Shown: positions 16,260-23,895 of the stretch, one piece after another
Numbering within the stretch: position 1 is the first letter of the stretch
Layout of the letters: the number at the start of each line of letters is the position of its first letter
DNA from: Bacillota bacterium
GTDB lineage: Bacteria > Bacillota > Clostridia > Peptostreptococcales > Anaerovoracaceae
Reading direction: 5' to 3'
Assembly (NCBI GenBank): GCA_029101005.1
Contig: JAQXQE010000017.1
Coordinates: forward strand, 1-64,000
DNA length: 64,000 nt
The notes under the pieces: generated by a model
The model's database searches: none
What the model saw: the letters and a program-made list of their open reading frames with translations, nothing else
Told to the model about the DNA's origin: nothing
Translations under genes and position numbers: made by a program

Positions 16260-16778
16260 ATTAGCAAGGATACACACCAGATTAATGAGGAGATCACCGC
16301 TAAGGAAGTCAGAGTGATTGACCAGAACGGTGAGATGCGCGGCATCATCAGCATTGATGAAGCGCTGGATATCGCAAATGATGCAGGCCTCGACTTGGTG
16401 AATGTTTCACCGAATGCAGAGCCCCCTGTATGCAAGATCCTCGATTACGGAAAGTTCCGTTACGAACTTCAGAAGAAGGATAAGCAGAACAAGAAGAACC
16501 AGAAGGTTACTGAGATCAAGGAGATCAGACTCAGCCCATCAATTGAGGACCACGACGTGCAGGTTAAAGCAAAGACTGCAGCTAAGTTCCTTAAGGATGG
16601 TGACAAGCTGAAGGTAAGTCTGAGATTCAGAGGAAGAGAGCGTGACTTCACCGATAAGGGTTACGAAGTTATGATGAAATTCGCTGAACTTGTATCAGAG
16701 TACGGTGTAATTGAGAAGCAGCCAAAGATGGAGGGTAGAAGAATGAACATGTTCCTCGGCCCTAAGAAAGATAAATAA
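16260..16778 (+). CDS. infC: Translation initiation factor IF-3
   Basis: IF-3 binds the 30S subunit, keeps it apart from 50S and checks start-codon pairing. 172 aa, the usual length, with N-domain (DTHQINEEITAKEVRVIDQNGE...), linker helix and C-domain (HDVQVKAKTAAKFLKDGDKLKVSLRFRGRE). I place the start at ATT (16260-16262), seven bases after AGGAGGT: the frame is open from there, gives the conserved N-terminus, and no ATG or GTG fits until 16314, which would lose 18 conserved residues. An AUU start is the classic device by which IF-3 limits its own synthesis. First gene of infC-rpmI-rplT. Confidence 0.95.
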   Translation: MSKDTHQINEEITAKEVRVIDQNGEMRGIISIDEALDIANDAGLDLVNVSPNAEPPVCKILDYGKFRYELQKKDKQNKKNQKVTEIKEIRLSPSIEDHDVQVKAKTAAKFLKDGDKLKVSLRFRGRERDFTDKGYEVMMKFAELVSEYGVIEKQPKMEGRRMNMFLGPKKDK

Positions 16779-16796
16779 GTCAAGGAGGTTGACACA

Positions 16797-16997
16797 ATGG
16801 CAAAGAACAAGATGAAGTCCCATAGAGGAGCTATGAAGCGTATGAAGCTCACAGGCTCAGGCAAGATCAAGAGAAACAAGGCATACAAGAGCCACATTCT
16901 TACAAAGAAGACTGCAAAGAGAAAGAGAGGCCTCAGAAAGGCTACAACACTCACAAGTGCAGATCTGAAGCGTATGCTGAGATCAATGGCTAAGTAA
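16797..16997 (+). CDS. rpmI: 50S ribosomal protein L35
   Basis: 66 aa, very basic, with the family pattern [33 protein letters not shown] at the N-terminus. A component of the large subunit. Good GGAGG site; lies between infC (18 bases) and rplT (16 bases) in the standard order. Confidence 0.97.
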   Translation: MAKNKMKSHRGAMKRMKLTGSGKIKRNKAYKSHILTKKTAKRKRGLRKATTLTSADLKRMLRSMAK

Positions 16998-17013
16998 TTA
17001 GGAGGTAAGAAGA

Positions 17014-17370
17014 ATGGCAAGAGTAAAGAAGGGCGTTAACGCTCATAAGAGACATAAGAAGGTCCTGAAGCAGGCTAAGGGATTCTACGGAAGAAAGAAG
17101 AACACTTTCAGAGCAGCTAACACAGCTGTAATGAGAAGCCTGAGATCAGCTTACGTTGGTCGTAAGAACAAGAAGAGAGAGTACAGAAGACTCTGGATCG
17201 CAAGAATTTCAGCTGGCGCTAGAGCTAACGGAATCAGCTACTCAAGACTCATGGACGGTCTTAAGAAGTCAGGAATCGAGATCAACAGAAAGATGCTCTC
17301 AGAGATGGCTATCTACGATGCACCTGCATTCGCAGAGCTTTGCGAGACAGCTAAGAAGGCTGTAATGTAA
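17014..17370 (+). CDS. rplT: 50S ribosomal protein L20
   Basis: 118 aa, full length. [28 protein letters not shown] is the typical N-terminus of this 23S-binding assembly protein. In Firmicutes L20 also represses its own operon by binding the leader upstream of infC, which agrees with the attenuator at 16138-16237. AGGAGG site; third gene of the operon. Confidence 0.97.
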   Translation: MARVKKGVNAHKRHKKVLKQAKGFYGRKKNTFRAANTAVMRSLRSAYVGRKNKKREYRRLWIARISAGARANGISYSRLMDGLKKSGIEINRKMLSEMAIYDAPAFAELCETAKKAVM

Positions 17371-17379
17371 TTTAAATAG

Positions 17380-17535
17380 ATGGATTACTTTCTCAGTCAT
17401 ATCGGCACACTTTTCTTCGCAGCTTGCCTCGTAGCAGGAGTTGCGGTCTTCTGGCAGTATCTTCTCGAGACTAACGCTAGACTCAAGAGAGAAAGAGCTG
17501 CGGCTAAGAAGAAGGAAGCCGAGAAGAATCAGTAA
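17380..17535 (+). CDS. Small single-pass membrane protein after rplT
   Basis: An unrecognised 51-aa ORF that starts 9 bases after the rplT stop. It reads as a short N-terminus, one hydrophobic helix (about residues 8-29: IGTLFFAACLVAGVAVFWQ) and a highly charged tail rich in Lys, Arg and Glu (about 30-51). There is no clear ribosome binding site, so it would depend on coupling to rplT. Third-position use resembles the neighbours, and it ends just before the operon terminator, which favours a real gene. Not a known ribosomal protein. Confidence 0.55.
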   Translation: MDYFLSHIGTLFFAACLVAGVAVFWQYLLETNARLKRERAAAKKKEAEKNQ

Positions 17536-17540
17536 AAAAT

Positions 17541-17609
17541 AACCTCACCCGAAGGTGAACTTGTCTACTTTATGTTGACAAGTTCACCGAAGGATGAGGT
17601 TTTCTTTTT
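17541..17609 (+). terminator. Long two-part terminator of the infC operon
   Basis: Outer stem AACCTCA (17541-17547)/TGAGGTT (17595-17601), internal loop, inner 12-bp stem GGTGAACTTGTC (17554-17565)/GACAAGTTCACC (17577-17588), then TTCTTTTT. Unusually long for a simple terminator. Bases 17610-17705 hold nothing recognisable. Confidence 0.85.
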
Positions 17610-17705
17610 GCGCTTATTTGTCAGTTACAAGTAAGGTGATTCTTATCCATCAAGCGATATCGAGATAGTAGTACCAAGAGCGAAATAGAGTGCTTATGAC
17701 AAACG

Positions 17706-17731
17706 AAAGCCTGCCTCACGGCAGGCTTTTA
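17706..17731 (+). terminator. Second intrinsic terminator
   Basis: AAAGCCTGCC, loop TCAC, GGCAGGCTTT then T; 10-bp perfect stem, about 100 bases after the first terminator and just before the next promoter. Confidence 0.8.
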
Positions 17732-17748
17732 ACGTGTGGCAGATTGGT

Positions 17749-17777
17749 TTGCTAAACACTATATACTGTGGTAAAAT
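17749..17777 (+). promoter_or_regulatory. Promoter of the trigger-factor-like gene
   Basis: -35 TTGCTA (17749-17754), 17-base spacer, -10 TAAAAT (17772-17777), 40 bases before the start codon. Confidence 0.55.
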
Positions 17778-17817
17778 CATGATGTATAACTATCTTACAT
17801 ACAAGTAAGGAGAAATA

Positions 17818-18912
17818 ATGAAAGATAAGAAGAGAATTCTGCTAGTAGGCGGAGTTGTTCTGGCTGTTGCACTCGTAGTTGCAGGATTTGCGGTGACTAA
17901 GAACTCAATCAAGTTGCCGGATGAGTACGACTATGATGATCTGTCAGAATATATCACTCTCGGAGATTACTCGAATCTTGAATACGAGAGTGGAAGTACA
18001 GAGCCTACACAGTCTGAGGTTATGGAGTTTATATACTCTGAGATGGATCAGGCGGCAGAGACTAAGTATGTATATGAAGGCACCGTAGGGAAGGATAGCA
18101 TTGCTGTAATTGACTACGATGGCCGTTATAGGGGAACTCAGATTGATGGAGCTTTCGCCGAGGGAGTTGAGATTGATATGGCTGCCGGCGGATATGTAGA
18201 TGGCTTCCTCGAGGGTATCATCGGCCGTAAGGTTGGAGAAACCTTCACGATGCAGGTAGTATTCCCTGAGAACTATGCGGGAGAGTACGGCGGCAAGACC
18301 ATAGATTTTACCGTGACAGTACAGAGCCTCAAGAAGACAGTAACTCCTAAGTACAACGATGAATACGTTCGCAAGAACACAGAGTACAGCAGCACCAAGG
18401 CTTATGAGAAGGCTGTAAGAAAGCAGCTTAAGGCTTCGAATGAGGCCAATGCTGAGAATTCTGCTAAGCTCGAGCTCTTCAACCAGATTATGGATAACAG
18501 CAAGGTGAAGAAGTATCCTGAGAAGGAACTGAAGTCGAGATGTGACCAGATTAAGAACACATACGCTAAGATTGCGATGGACAATGACCTTGATTTCGCT
18601 GAATATCTAAAGAATGAGCTTGGACTTACAGAGGAGGAATTCAACAAGGAAGTCAAGGCTACTGCGAAAGACGCAGTTAAGCAGGAACTCATCCTGAGAC
18701 AGATTGCAGAACTGGAAGGCATCTCTGTCAGCAAGAAGGATTACAACGATTACCTTGATGAACTTCTCGAGAAGAATGGACATACTCGCTCTTCATATAA
18801 GAAAGAGATGGGAATTTCCATTGTAGAATATGCTGAGAGTAATAATCTCTATTCATCACTGCTGTACAACAGAGTAATGGATAAGATATACAGCAACAGT
18901 CAGGCTAGATAG
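17818..18912 (+). CDS. Membrane-anchored trigger-factor-like FKBP peptidyl-prolyl isomerase
   Basis: A 364-aa protein with an N-terminal signal anchor (about residues 5-27, LLVGGVVLAVALVVAGFAV), a FKBP-type domain (about 95-180: KDSIAVIDYDGRYRGTQIDGAF ... GGYVDGFLEGIIGRKVGETFTM) and a helical C-terminal region like that of trigger factor (about 190-360). It lacks the ribosome-binding N-domain of true trigger factor, and there is no lipobox cysteine, so it most likely sits on the outer face of the membrane and helps secreted proteins fold, playing a PrsA-like part. AAGGAG site. nrdR follows after 36 bases and may share the transcript. Function is inferred from domain content. Confidence 0.8.
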   Translation: MKDKKRILLVGGVVLAVALVVAGFAVTKNSIKLPDEYDYDDLSEYITLGDYSNLEYESGSTEPTQSEVMEFIYSEMDQAAETKYVYEGTVGKDSIAVIDYDGRYRGTQIDGAFAEGVEIDMAAGGYVDGFLEGIIGRKVGETFTMQVVFPENYAGEYGGKTIDFTVTVQSLKKTVTPKYNDEYVRKNTEYSSTKAYEKAVRKQLKASNEANAENSAKLELFNQIMDNSKVKKYPEKELKSRCDQIKNTYAKIAMDNDLDFAEYLKNELGLTEEEFNKEVKATAKDAVKQELILRQIAELEGISVSKKDYNDYLDELLEKNGHTRSSYKKEMGISIVEYAESNNLYSSLLYNRVMDKIYSNSQAR

Positions 18913-18948
18913 TATATATTTGAGCAACTTGAAAGTGGAGGATGACTT

Positions 18949-19407
18949 ATGAAGTGCCCATATTGCAACAACGATGACACCAAAGTAGTAGATTCAAGAC
19001 CAGTTGAGGATGGACTTGCAACCAGAAGAAGAAGAGAGTGCGAGAAGTGCCACAAGCGCTTTACAACTTTCGAGAAGATTGAGAACTCTCTGCTGGTAGT
19101 AGTTAAGAAGGACGGCAAGAGAGAGAGCTTTGACAAGAACAAGATTGTCAATGGTATCATGAAGGCCTGCCAGAAGACTAAGGTTACTTATGATGATGTT
19201 CTCGCAATTGCAGATAATATCGAGAGAGGTCTCAAGAATACGCTTGAGAAGGAGATCAAGAGTGATATGATAGGCGGCCTTATTATGGATGAACTCAAGA
19301 AGCTTGATAAGGTTGCTTATGTAAGATTCGCTTCTGTATATCAGAACTTCCAGGACATCAACACATTCCTCGAGGAGATCAGCAAGTTACAGGGCGAGAA
19401 CAAATAA
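18949..19407 (+). CDS. nrdR: Transcriptional repressor NrdR
   Basis: 152 aa, full length. N-terminal zinc ribbon (CPYCNNDDTKVVDSR ... CEKCHKRFTTFE; Cys3, Cys6, Cys31, Cys34) binds NrdR boxes at ribonucleotide reductase promoters; the C-terminal ATP-cone (about residues 49-139, starting VVKKDGKRESFDKNKI) senses ATP/dATP. It represses dNTP-synthesis genes when dATP is high. No reductase gene is in this window. GGAGG site; cmk follows after 17 bases. Confidence 0.97.
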   Translation: MKCPYCNNDDTKVVDSRPVEDGLATRRRRECEKCHKRFTTFEKIENSLLVVVKKDGKRESFDKNKIVNGIMKACQKTKVTYDDVLAIADNIERGLKNTLEKEIKSDMIGGLIMDELKKLDKVAYVRFASVYQNFQDINTFLEEISKLQGENK

Positions 19408-19424
19408 ACGCGTTAGGAGAGAAT

Positions 19425-20081
19425 ATGTTCAGAATTGCTATTGACGGTCCGGGCGGAGCAGGCAAGAGCACAATTGCCAAGCTTGTTGCCGACAGATACG
19501 GACTTGATTATGTGGATACAGGCGCAATGTACAGAGCGATTGCGCTGAAGACAGTAAGAGCTGGCATCGATCAGAGCGATGTAGCGGCTATCGAGAAGAT
19601 GCTAGAGACAACTGATATTGATTTCAACGGCACAAGTATTCTTCTTGATGGTGAGGATGTAAGCACACTCATCAGAACACAGGAAGTATCGATGGCTGCA
19701 TCAAACGTATCAAAGATTGGATGCGTCAGAGAAGTTGTGAGCAATCTCAGCAGAAGTATGGCTGAGAGCAAGGATCTCGTTATGGACGGAAGAGATATCG
19801 GCACTAATGTCATCAAGGATGCCGAACTCAAAATCTTCCTTACAGCAAGTGCTGAGGTGAGAGCTAAGAGAAGATATGATCAGCTTATCGAGGCTGGCAA
19901 GGAAGCAGATTATGACACAATCCTCAGAGAGATTGAGGAGAGAGATTATCAGGATACACACAGAGAACTCAATCCGCTCGCGCAGGCTGAGGATGCTGTA
20001 TATCTTGACACATCAGATATGAACATCGACGAGGTTGTCGCTGCCATCTCTGAAATGATTGATTCAAAGGAGCGTAACTAA
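19425..20081 (+). CDS. cmk: Cytidylate kinase
   Basis: 218 aa. Phosphorylates CMP and dCMP with ATP, supplying CTP and dCTP pools. Walker-type P-loop GPGGAGKST (residues 8-16); YVDTGAMYRAIAL (near 28) and MDGRDIGTNV (near 122) are the CMP-binding marks, and the lid region has RAKRRYDQL. Full length. GGAG site. It overlaps the next gene by one base (TAATG), so the two are translationally coupled. Confidence 0.96.
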   Translation: MFRIAIDGPGGAGKSTIAKLVADRYGLDYVDTGAMYRAIALKTVRAGIDQSDVAAIEKMLETTDIDFNGTSILLDGEDVSTLIRTQEVSMAASNVSKIGCVREVVSNLSRSMAESKDLVMDGRDIGTNVIKDAELKIFLTASAEVRAKRRYDQLIEAGKEADYDTILREIEERDYQDTHRELNPLAQAEDAVYLDTSDMNIDEVVAAISEMIDSKERN

Positions 20082-20632
20082 TGATTAAGAAAGGTCTCGA
20101 AGATCTCGCTAAGCTGAGAACCTATATCTATATTCTTTTTGGTCTGCTTGTTGTGAATATCTTCCATCCAGGAATTGCTAATCTTATTCACTTCACAAGA
20201 TCGAGAATGCTCTATTCTCTGACTATGATTATCGTATCGGTCGCAATCATCTGCACAATCTATATCATCAAGTTTGCATCGCAGGTGAGAGAGAATAAGT
20301 ATAAGAAGATTATCATCATGTATGCTGCAAAGATCAGATACTTCATCATCGGCATCATGATTCTGCTCGCAGTTCAGGTAGCAATCTGTTATTTCGATTT
20401 GCCGATTATTGCTGACAAGCTTATGGTTGTGACAGAGATGTCTCTTATTGCTTTCTCTCTTAAGTATCTGACACTTCTCCAGCGTGAGGAGTATCCAGAT
20501 TACGCAGGCTGGCAGGCAAAGCAGCAGGCAAAGGCTAAGGTAGTAGAGCCTGAAGAAGAGGAAGGTCCTAAGAGCAGAGTTGGAAGCAACAAGGCTAAGA
20601 AGGCTGCAGCCAAGAAGAGAAAAAAGAAATAG
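20081..20632 (+). CDS. Uncharacterised four-helix membrane protein with basic tail
   Basis: A 183-aa protein I do not recognise. Four hydrophobic segments are visible (about residues 13-30, 45-66, 85-104 and 112-130), followed by a cytoplasmic-looking tail that turns from acidic (EPEEEEGP) to strongly basic (last 20 residues nearly all Lys, Ala and Arg). Its ATG overlaps the cmk stop codon. No catalytic motif is evident. The Lys-rich end could contact RNA or phospholipid, which is only a guess. Confidence 0.75.
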   Translation: MIKKGLEDLAKLRTYIYILFGLLVVNIFHPGIANLIHFTRSRMLYSLTMIIVSVAIICTIYIIKFASQVRENKYKKIIIMYAAKIRYFIIGIMILLAVQVAICYFDLPIIADKLMVVTEMSLIAFSLKYLTLLQREEYPDYAGWQAKQQAKAKVVEPEEEEGPKSRVGSNKAKKAAAKKRKKK

Positions 20633-20687
20633 GCCTGTCGCATTTATCTTAGTGTCGACAGATAATGTTTAATCACGATATTATATG

Positions 20688-20720
20688 GCCCCTGCTTTCT
20701 TGAGAGCAGGGGCTGTCTTT
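20688..20720 (+). terminator. Terminator after the membrane-protein gene
   Basis: GCCCCTGCT (20688-20696) pairs with AGCAGGGGC (20705-20713), followed by TGTCTTT. Its 3' half overlaps the radC promoter. Confidence 0.75.
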
Positions 20721-20728
20721 GATATAAT
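20700..20728 (+). promoter_or_regulatory. radC promoter lying inside the upstream terminator
   Basis: -35 TTGAGA (20700-20705) falls in the terminator loop, 17-base spacer, -10 TATAAT (20723-20728). Start of transcription near 20735, which argues against using the in-frame ATG at 20735. Confidence 0.65.
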
Positions 20729-20761
20729 CACCATATGCGCTCCACGAAGAAGGAGTATAAT

Positions 20762-21442
20762 ATGAGAATAGTCAATATGCCTGTCGAGGACAGACCTCAG
20801 GAGAAACTTCTCTACAGTGGTGCTGAATCTCTAAGCACACAGGAACTTCTCGCTCTTCTGATTAGAACTGGAACCAAAGAGCAATCCGCAGTGCAACTTG
20901 CAGAAGAACTGCTAGCTGTAGCCTCAAACTGTGGAGGTCTCGGTCAGATTGATGTCAAAGAGTTACTCGAGGTCGACGGCATAGGCACGAGTAAGGCGTG
21001 TTCAGTAATAGCTGCCATCGAGCTTGGTAAGAGAGTGGCTGCAAGCAGAACTGAGGCGAGAAGCATCATTCGTGATTCGACAGATGCAGCACAGCTTCTG
21101 CTGGCAGAATTCAGAGATGAGAAGCGCGAACACCTTGTTGAACTGATGCTCAACGTCAAGGGTGAGGTTGAGGCGAAACAGATCATCTCTATTGGAGAAC
21201 TATCTGCAACATCAGTTCATCCGAGGGAGGTATTTGCACCTGCGATACGAAAGAGTGCCGCAGGTATCATAGTAGCGCACAATCATCCGAGCGGTGATCC
21301 AACACCAAGTCCGGAGGACATTCAAGCTACCGAGAGGCTTCTTGAAGCCTCCAAGATTATAGGAATCAAACTAGTTGACCATCTGGTGCTTGGCTATGAT
21401 TCATACGTTAGCCTAAGAGCAGAAGGTCATATAAGGAATTAG
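20762..21442 (+). CDS. radC: RadC / JAB-domain (DUF2466) protein
   Basis: 226 aa: an N-terminal helix-hairpin-helix region (ELLEVDGIGTSKACSVIAAIELGKRV, about residues 60-90) and a C-terminal JAMM/MPN metalloprotease-like domain with the family motif AHNHPSGDPTPSPEDIQATERL (near residue 175; His, His and Asp would bind zinc). The family is widespread, but its original link to DNA repair has been withdrawn and its biochemical role is unsettled. AAGGAG six bases before ATG 20762; the in-frame ATG at 20735 coincides with the predicted transcript start and is rejected. The MinD-like gene follows after 15 bases. Confidence 0.93.
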   Translation: MRIVNMPVEDRPQEKLLYSGAESLSTQELLALLIRTGTKEQSAVQLAEELLAVASNCGGLGQIDVKELLEVDGIGTSKACSVIAAIELGKRVAASRTEARSIIRDSTDAAQLLLAEFRDEKREHLVELMLNVKGEVEAKQIISIGELSATSVHPREVFAPAIRKSAAGIIVAHNHPSGDPTPSPEDIQATERLLEASKIIGIKLVDHLVLGYDSYVSLRAEGHIRN

Positions 21443-21457
21443 AGGAAGGCGTATACA

Positions 21458-22186
21458 TTGAGCAGAGTTATTATGGTTGCTTCGGGAAAAGGTGGTACAG
21501 GCAAGTCGACGGTTTGCGTTAACCTCGGTCTTTCTCTTGCTCTGTCTGGAATCAAGGTGCTCCTGCTCGATATGAATACAGGTCTCAGAACACTCGACCT
21601 GTACCTCGGTCTGGAGAACCGAGCACTCTTCGACATAGGAGATGTTCTTAGCGGCAACTGTGGACTTGAGAGCGCAGTTATCGAAACAGATGTTAGCAGT
21701 AATCTCTGTCTTCTCCCAGGTACTCAGAGCTACTCCTGTGAGCACATCACAGCAGATAATATGGCAGATCTAATTGAGAAGCTAGACGATGAATATGACA
21801 TAGTGCTTCTCGATTGTCCACCGGGCATTGGAGATATGATAGAGCTTTGTGCTGAGGTATCTGATGAAGCGATTATGGTAATCAATGCAGACTATGCAGC
21901 TCTAAGAGATGCAGATGCACTTGAAGACAGATTGCTTAGATGCGGAGTATGGAGGCGTAATTACATACTCAACGGACTGGCTCTCGATCTTGTCGAGAAA
22001 GGGGCAGTCGTAGATATCGAAGAAATAGATGCGAGGCTCAGATGTGCGATGCTTGGAGCGATTATGTACGACTTCAACATCAAGGCATCAACCAATCAGG
22101 GTGTACCTATCACAATCAAGAGAGACACATATATAGCACAGAATTATGACAGAATTGCAAGCAGACTGCTTGCTGAGGAGTATTAG
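21458..22186 (+). CDS. MinD/ParA-family ATPase (MinD-like, no membrane-targeting helix)
   Basis: A 242-aa deviant-Walker ATPase. KGGTGKST (near residue 10) has the signature lysine, DMNTGLRTLDLYLGLE is the switch region, and LLDCPPGIGD is Walker B, all as in MinD. It differs from cell-division MinD in ending ASRLLAEEY, without the basic amphipathic helix that binds membrane, and no minC or minE is adjacent. Start is TTG at 21458, with AGGAAGG about eight bases ahead; no better codon exists in frame. The MurE-like gene begins at the very next base after its stop (TAG|ATG), so the two are translationally coupled and likely act together. A cell-wall or septum positioning role is inference. Confidence 0.83.
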   Translation: MSRVIMVASGKGGTGKSTVCVNLGLSLALSGIKVLLLDMNTGLRTLDLYLGLENRALFDIGDVLSGNCGLESAVIETDVSSNLCLLPGTQSYSCEHITADNMADLIEKLDDEYDIVLLDCPPGIGDMIELCAEVSDEAIMVINADYAALRDADALEDRLLRCGVWRRNYILNGLALDLVEKGAVVDIEEIDARLRCAMLGAIMYDFNIKASTNQGVPITIKRDTYIAQNYDRIASRLLAEEY

Positions 22187-23686
22187 ATGAGAAGTATTAA
22201 AGATTACACAGAGGCTCTTAGAGCAGCTGGCATAACAGTTATCAAAGAAGCGGCAGGAAGCGAAGAGATTGCTTCCGTAACATATAACTCAAAGGCTGTA
22301 GTGCCTGGTACACTTTTCATCTGCAAGGGTGCACATTTCAAAGAGCAGTATCTTGCTGAAGCTGTATCAAAGGGGGCAGTATGCTACATCAGTGAGAAGG
22401 AATATGCAGTTGATTGCGATAGCATTATCGTTGACGACATCAGGGCCGCAATGCCAGTAGTTGCTGAGACCTTCTATGGAAGATTATCTGAGCAGCTCAA
22501 GATGATTGGAATCACGGGAACAAAGGGTAAGTCAACAACTACATATTTCGTAAGACAGATATTAGATGACTGGATGGAAGCTGCAGGCGGCAAGAGATCT
22601 GCTGTATGCTCAGGTATCAATAATTATGATGGTGTCATTGATGAGGAATCACACCTCACAACACCAGAGATTATGGAACTCTACTGGCATATGAGAAATG
22701 CTCTCGACAGCGGTATCAGTCACCTCACAATGGAGGTATCAAGCCAGGCTCTCAAGTATGGAAGAGTAGAGGGTATCAATTACGAGGTGGCGTGCTTCCT
22801 TAATATCGGAACAGATCACATCAGTGCTATCGAGCACCCAGATTATGAGGATTACTTCCACTCCAAGCTCCTCATCTTCAGACAGTGTAAGAAGGCCTGC
22901 ATTAATCTCGACTGCGACGGACAGGATGAGATGCTCGAGGCTGCAAAGAATTCACCAGAGATTATCACATTCAGCCAGAAGAATGCTGATGCTAATGTAT
23001 ATGCATACGATATCGTATCAAATGAGGGTAGAGTAAGCTTCAGAGCCAAGATCAAGGACATCAATGGCTATGAGGATATGGATGAGGAACTCAAACTTGC
23101 AACTTTCGGAACTATCAATATTGAGAATGCAATCGCAGCTCTCGCTATTGCAGCAGCATGCGGCGTGCCATTTGAATATATCCGTTCAGGACTTGCTAAG
23201 GCAGTAGCACCAGGTAGAATGGAAGTATTCAGAAGTGCTGATGATAAGAAGATTGTTCTTGTCGACTACGCACACAATAAGCTGAGCTACAAAGCGCTCT
23301 TCGAGTCAATTGCTGGAGAGTTTCCAAGCAGAAAGCTTGTAATTATCTTCGGAACTCCAGGTGGCAAGGCTTTCGCACGAAGAGAAGAGCTTGGAAGTCT
23401 TGCAGGTGAGTATTGTGTTAAGTCATATATCACCGAGGAGGACTGCGGTGAAGAGGACTGCAGATCAATCTGTGAGGAGATTGCAACACATGTTGCATCT
23501 GCTGGCGGAGAATATGAGATTATTCTCGACAGAGTTGAGGCTATCAGAAAAGCAATTGCCGAGGCTGATGAGAATGTGATTGTAATTGCAGCTGGTAAGG
23601 GCAGAGAGACAAGACAGAAGAGGGGCATTGAATATATCGATACACCTTCCGATGTAGAGGTAGCTGTTGCCGCTCTTGCAGAATAA
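22187..23686 (+). CDS. MurE-like Mur ligase (UDP-MurNAc-tripeptide synthetase family)
   Basis: A 499-aa Mur ligase with all three domains: N-terminal UMP-binding (to about residue 105), ATPase core with GITGTKGKSTTTYF (near 112), MEVSSQALKYGRVEGI and FLNIGTDH, and C-terminal domain with DYAHNKLSYKALFE and GKGRETRQKRG. The family adds a diamino acid to UDP-MurNAc-L-Ala-D-Glu. The specificity loop reads ITEEDCGEEDC where diaminopimelate enzymes have DNPR, and GGKAFARREELG resembles the lysine-adding streptococcal type, so meso-DAP use is not supported. It may be the main MurE of a lysine- or ornithine-type wall, or a paralogue. Directly abuts the MinD-like gene; closed by a terminator. Confidence 0.85.
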   Translation: MRSIKDYTEALRAAGITVIKEAAGSEEIASVTYNSKAVVPGTLFICKGAHFKEQYLAEAVSKGAVCYISEKEYAVDCDSIIVDDIRAAMPVVAETFYGRLSEQLKMIGITGTKGKSTTTYFVRQILDDWMEAAGGKRSAVCSGINNYDGVIDEESHLTTPEIMELYWHMRNALDSGISHLTMEVSSQALKYGRVEGINYEVACFLNIGTDHISAIEHPDYEDYFHSKLLIFRQCKKACINLDCDGQDEMLEAAKNSPEIITFSQKNADANVYAYDIVSNEGRVSFRAKIKDINGYEDMDEELKLATFGTINIENAIAALAIAAACGVPFEYIRSGLAKAVAPGRMEVFRSADDKKIVLVDYAHNKLSYKALFESIAGEFPSRKLVIIFGTPGGKAFARREELGSLAGEYCVKSYITEEDCGEEDCRSICEEIATHVASAGGEYEIILDRVEAIRKAIAEADENVIVIAAGKGRETRQKRGIEYIDTPSDVEVAVAALAE

Positions 23687-23700
23687 CGACATAGACAGAC

Positions 23701-23724
23701 AAAGCCGCCTTCGGGCGGCTTTTT
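23701..23724 (+). terminator. Terminator of the radC-minD-like-murE-like unit
   Basis: AAAGCCGCC, TTCG tetraloop, GGCGGCTTT then TT; textbook intrinsic terminator 14 bases after the stop. Confidence 0.92.
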
Positions 23725-23772
23725 GCATAGAATTAATATATAGATTGTGTAATATTTTGCTTTAAGGCTTTC

Positions 23773-23801
23773 TTGACTGGAAGAGTGCAGTATTGTATAC
23801 T
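23773..23801 (+). promoter_or_regulatory. Promoter of rny
   Basis: -35 TTGACT (23773-23778), 17-base spacer, -10 TATACT (23796-23801). About 88 bases of leader precede the rny start. Confidence 0.75.
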
Positions 23802-23895
23802 ATTTCTGTATGTTTATGCAAAAAAATCAGCAGGGGTATTATCGCTGGTTTATGTATTATATATACAAATTTATATAACATAAGGAGACTGTATT

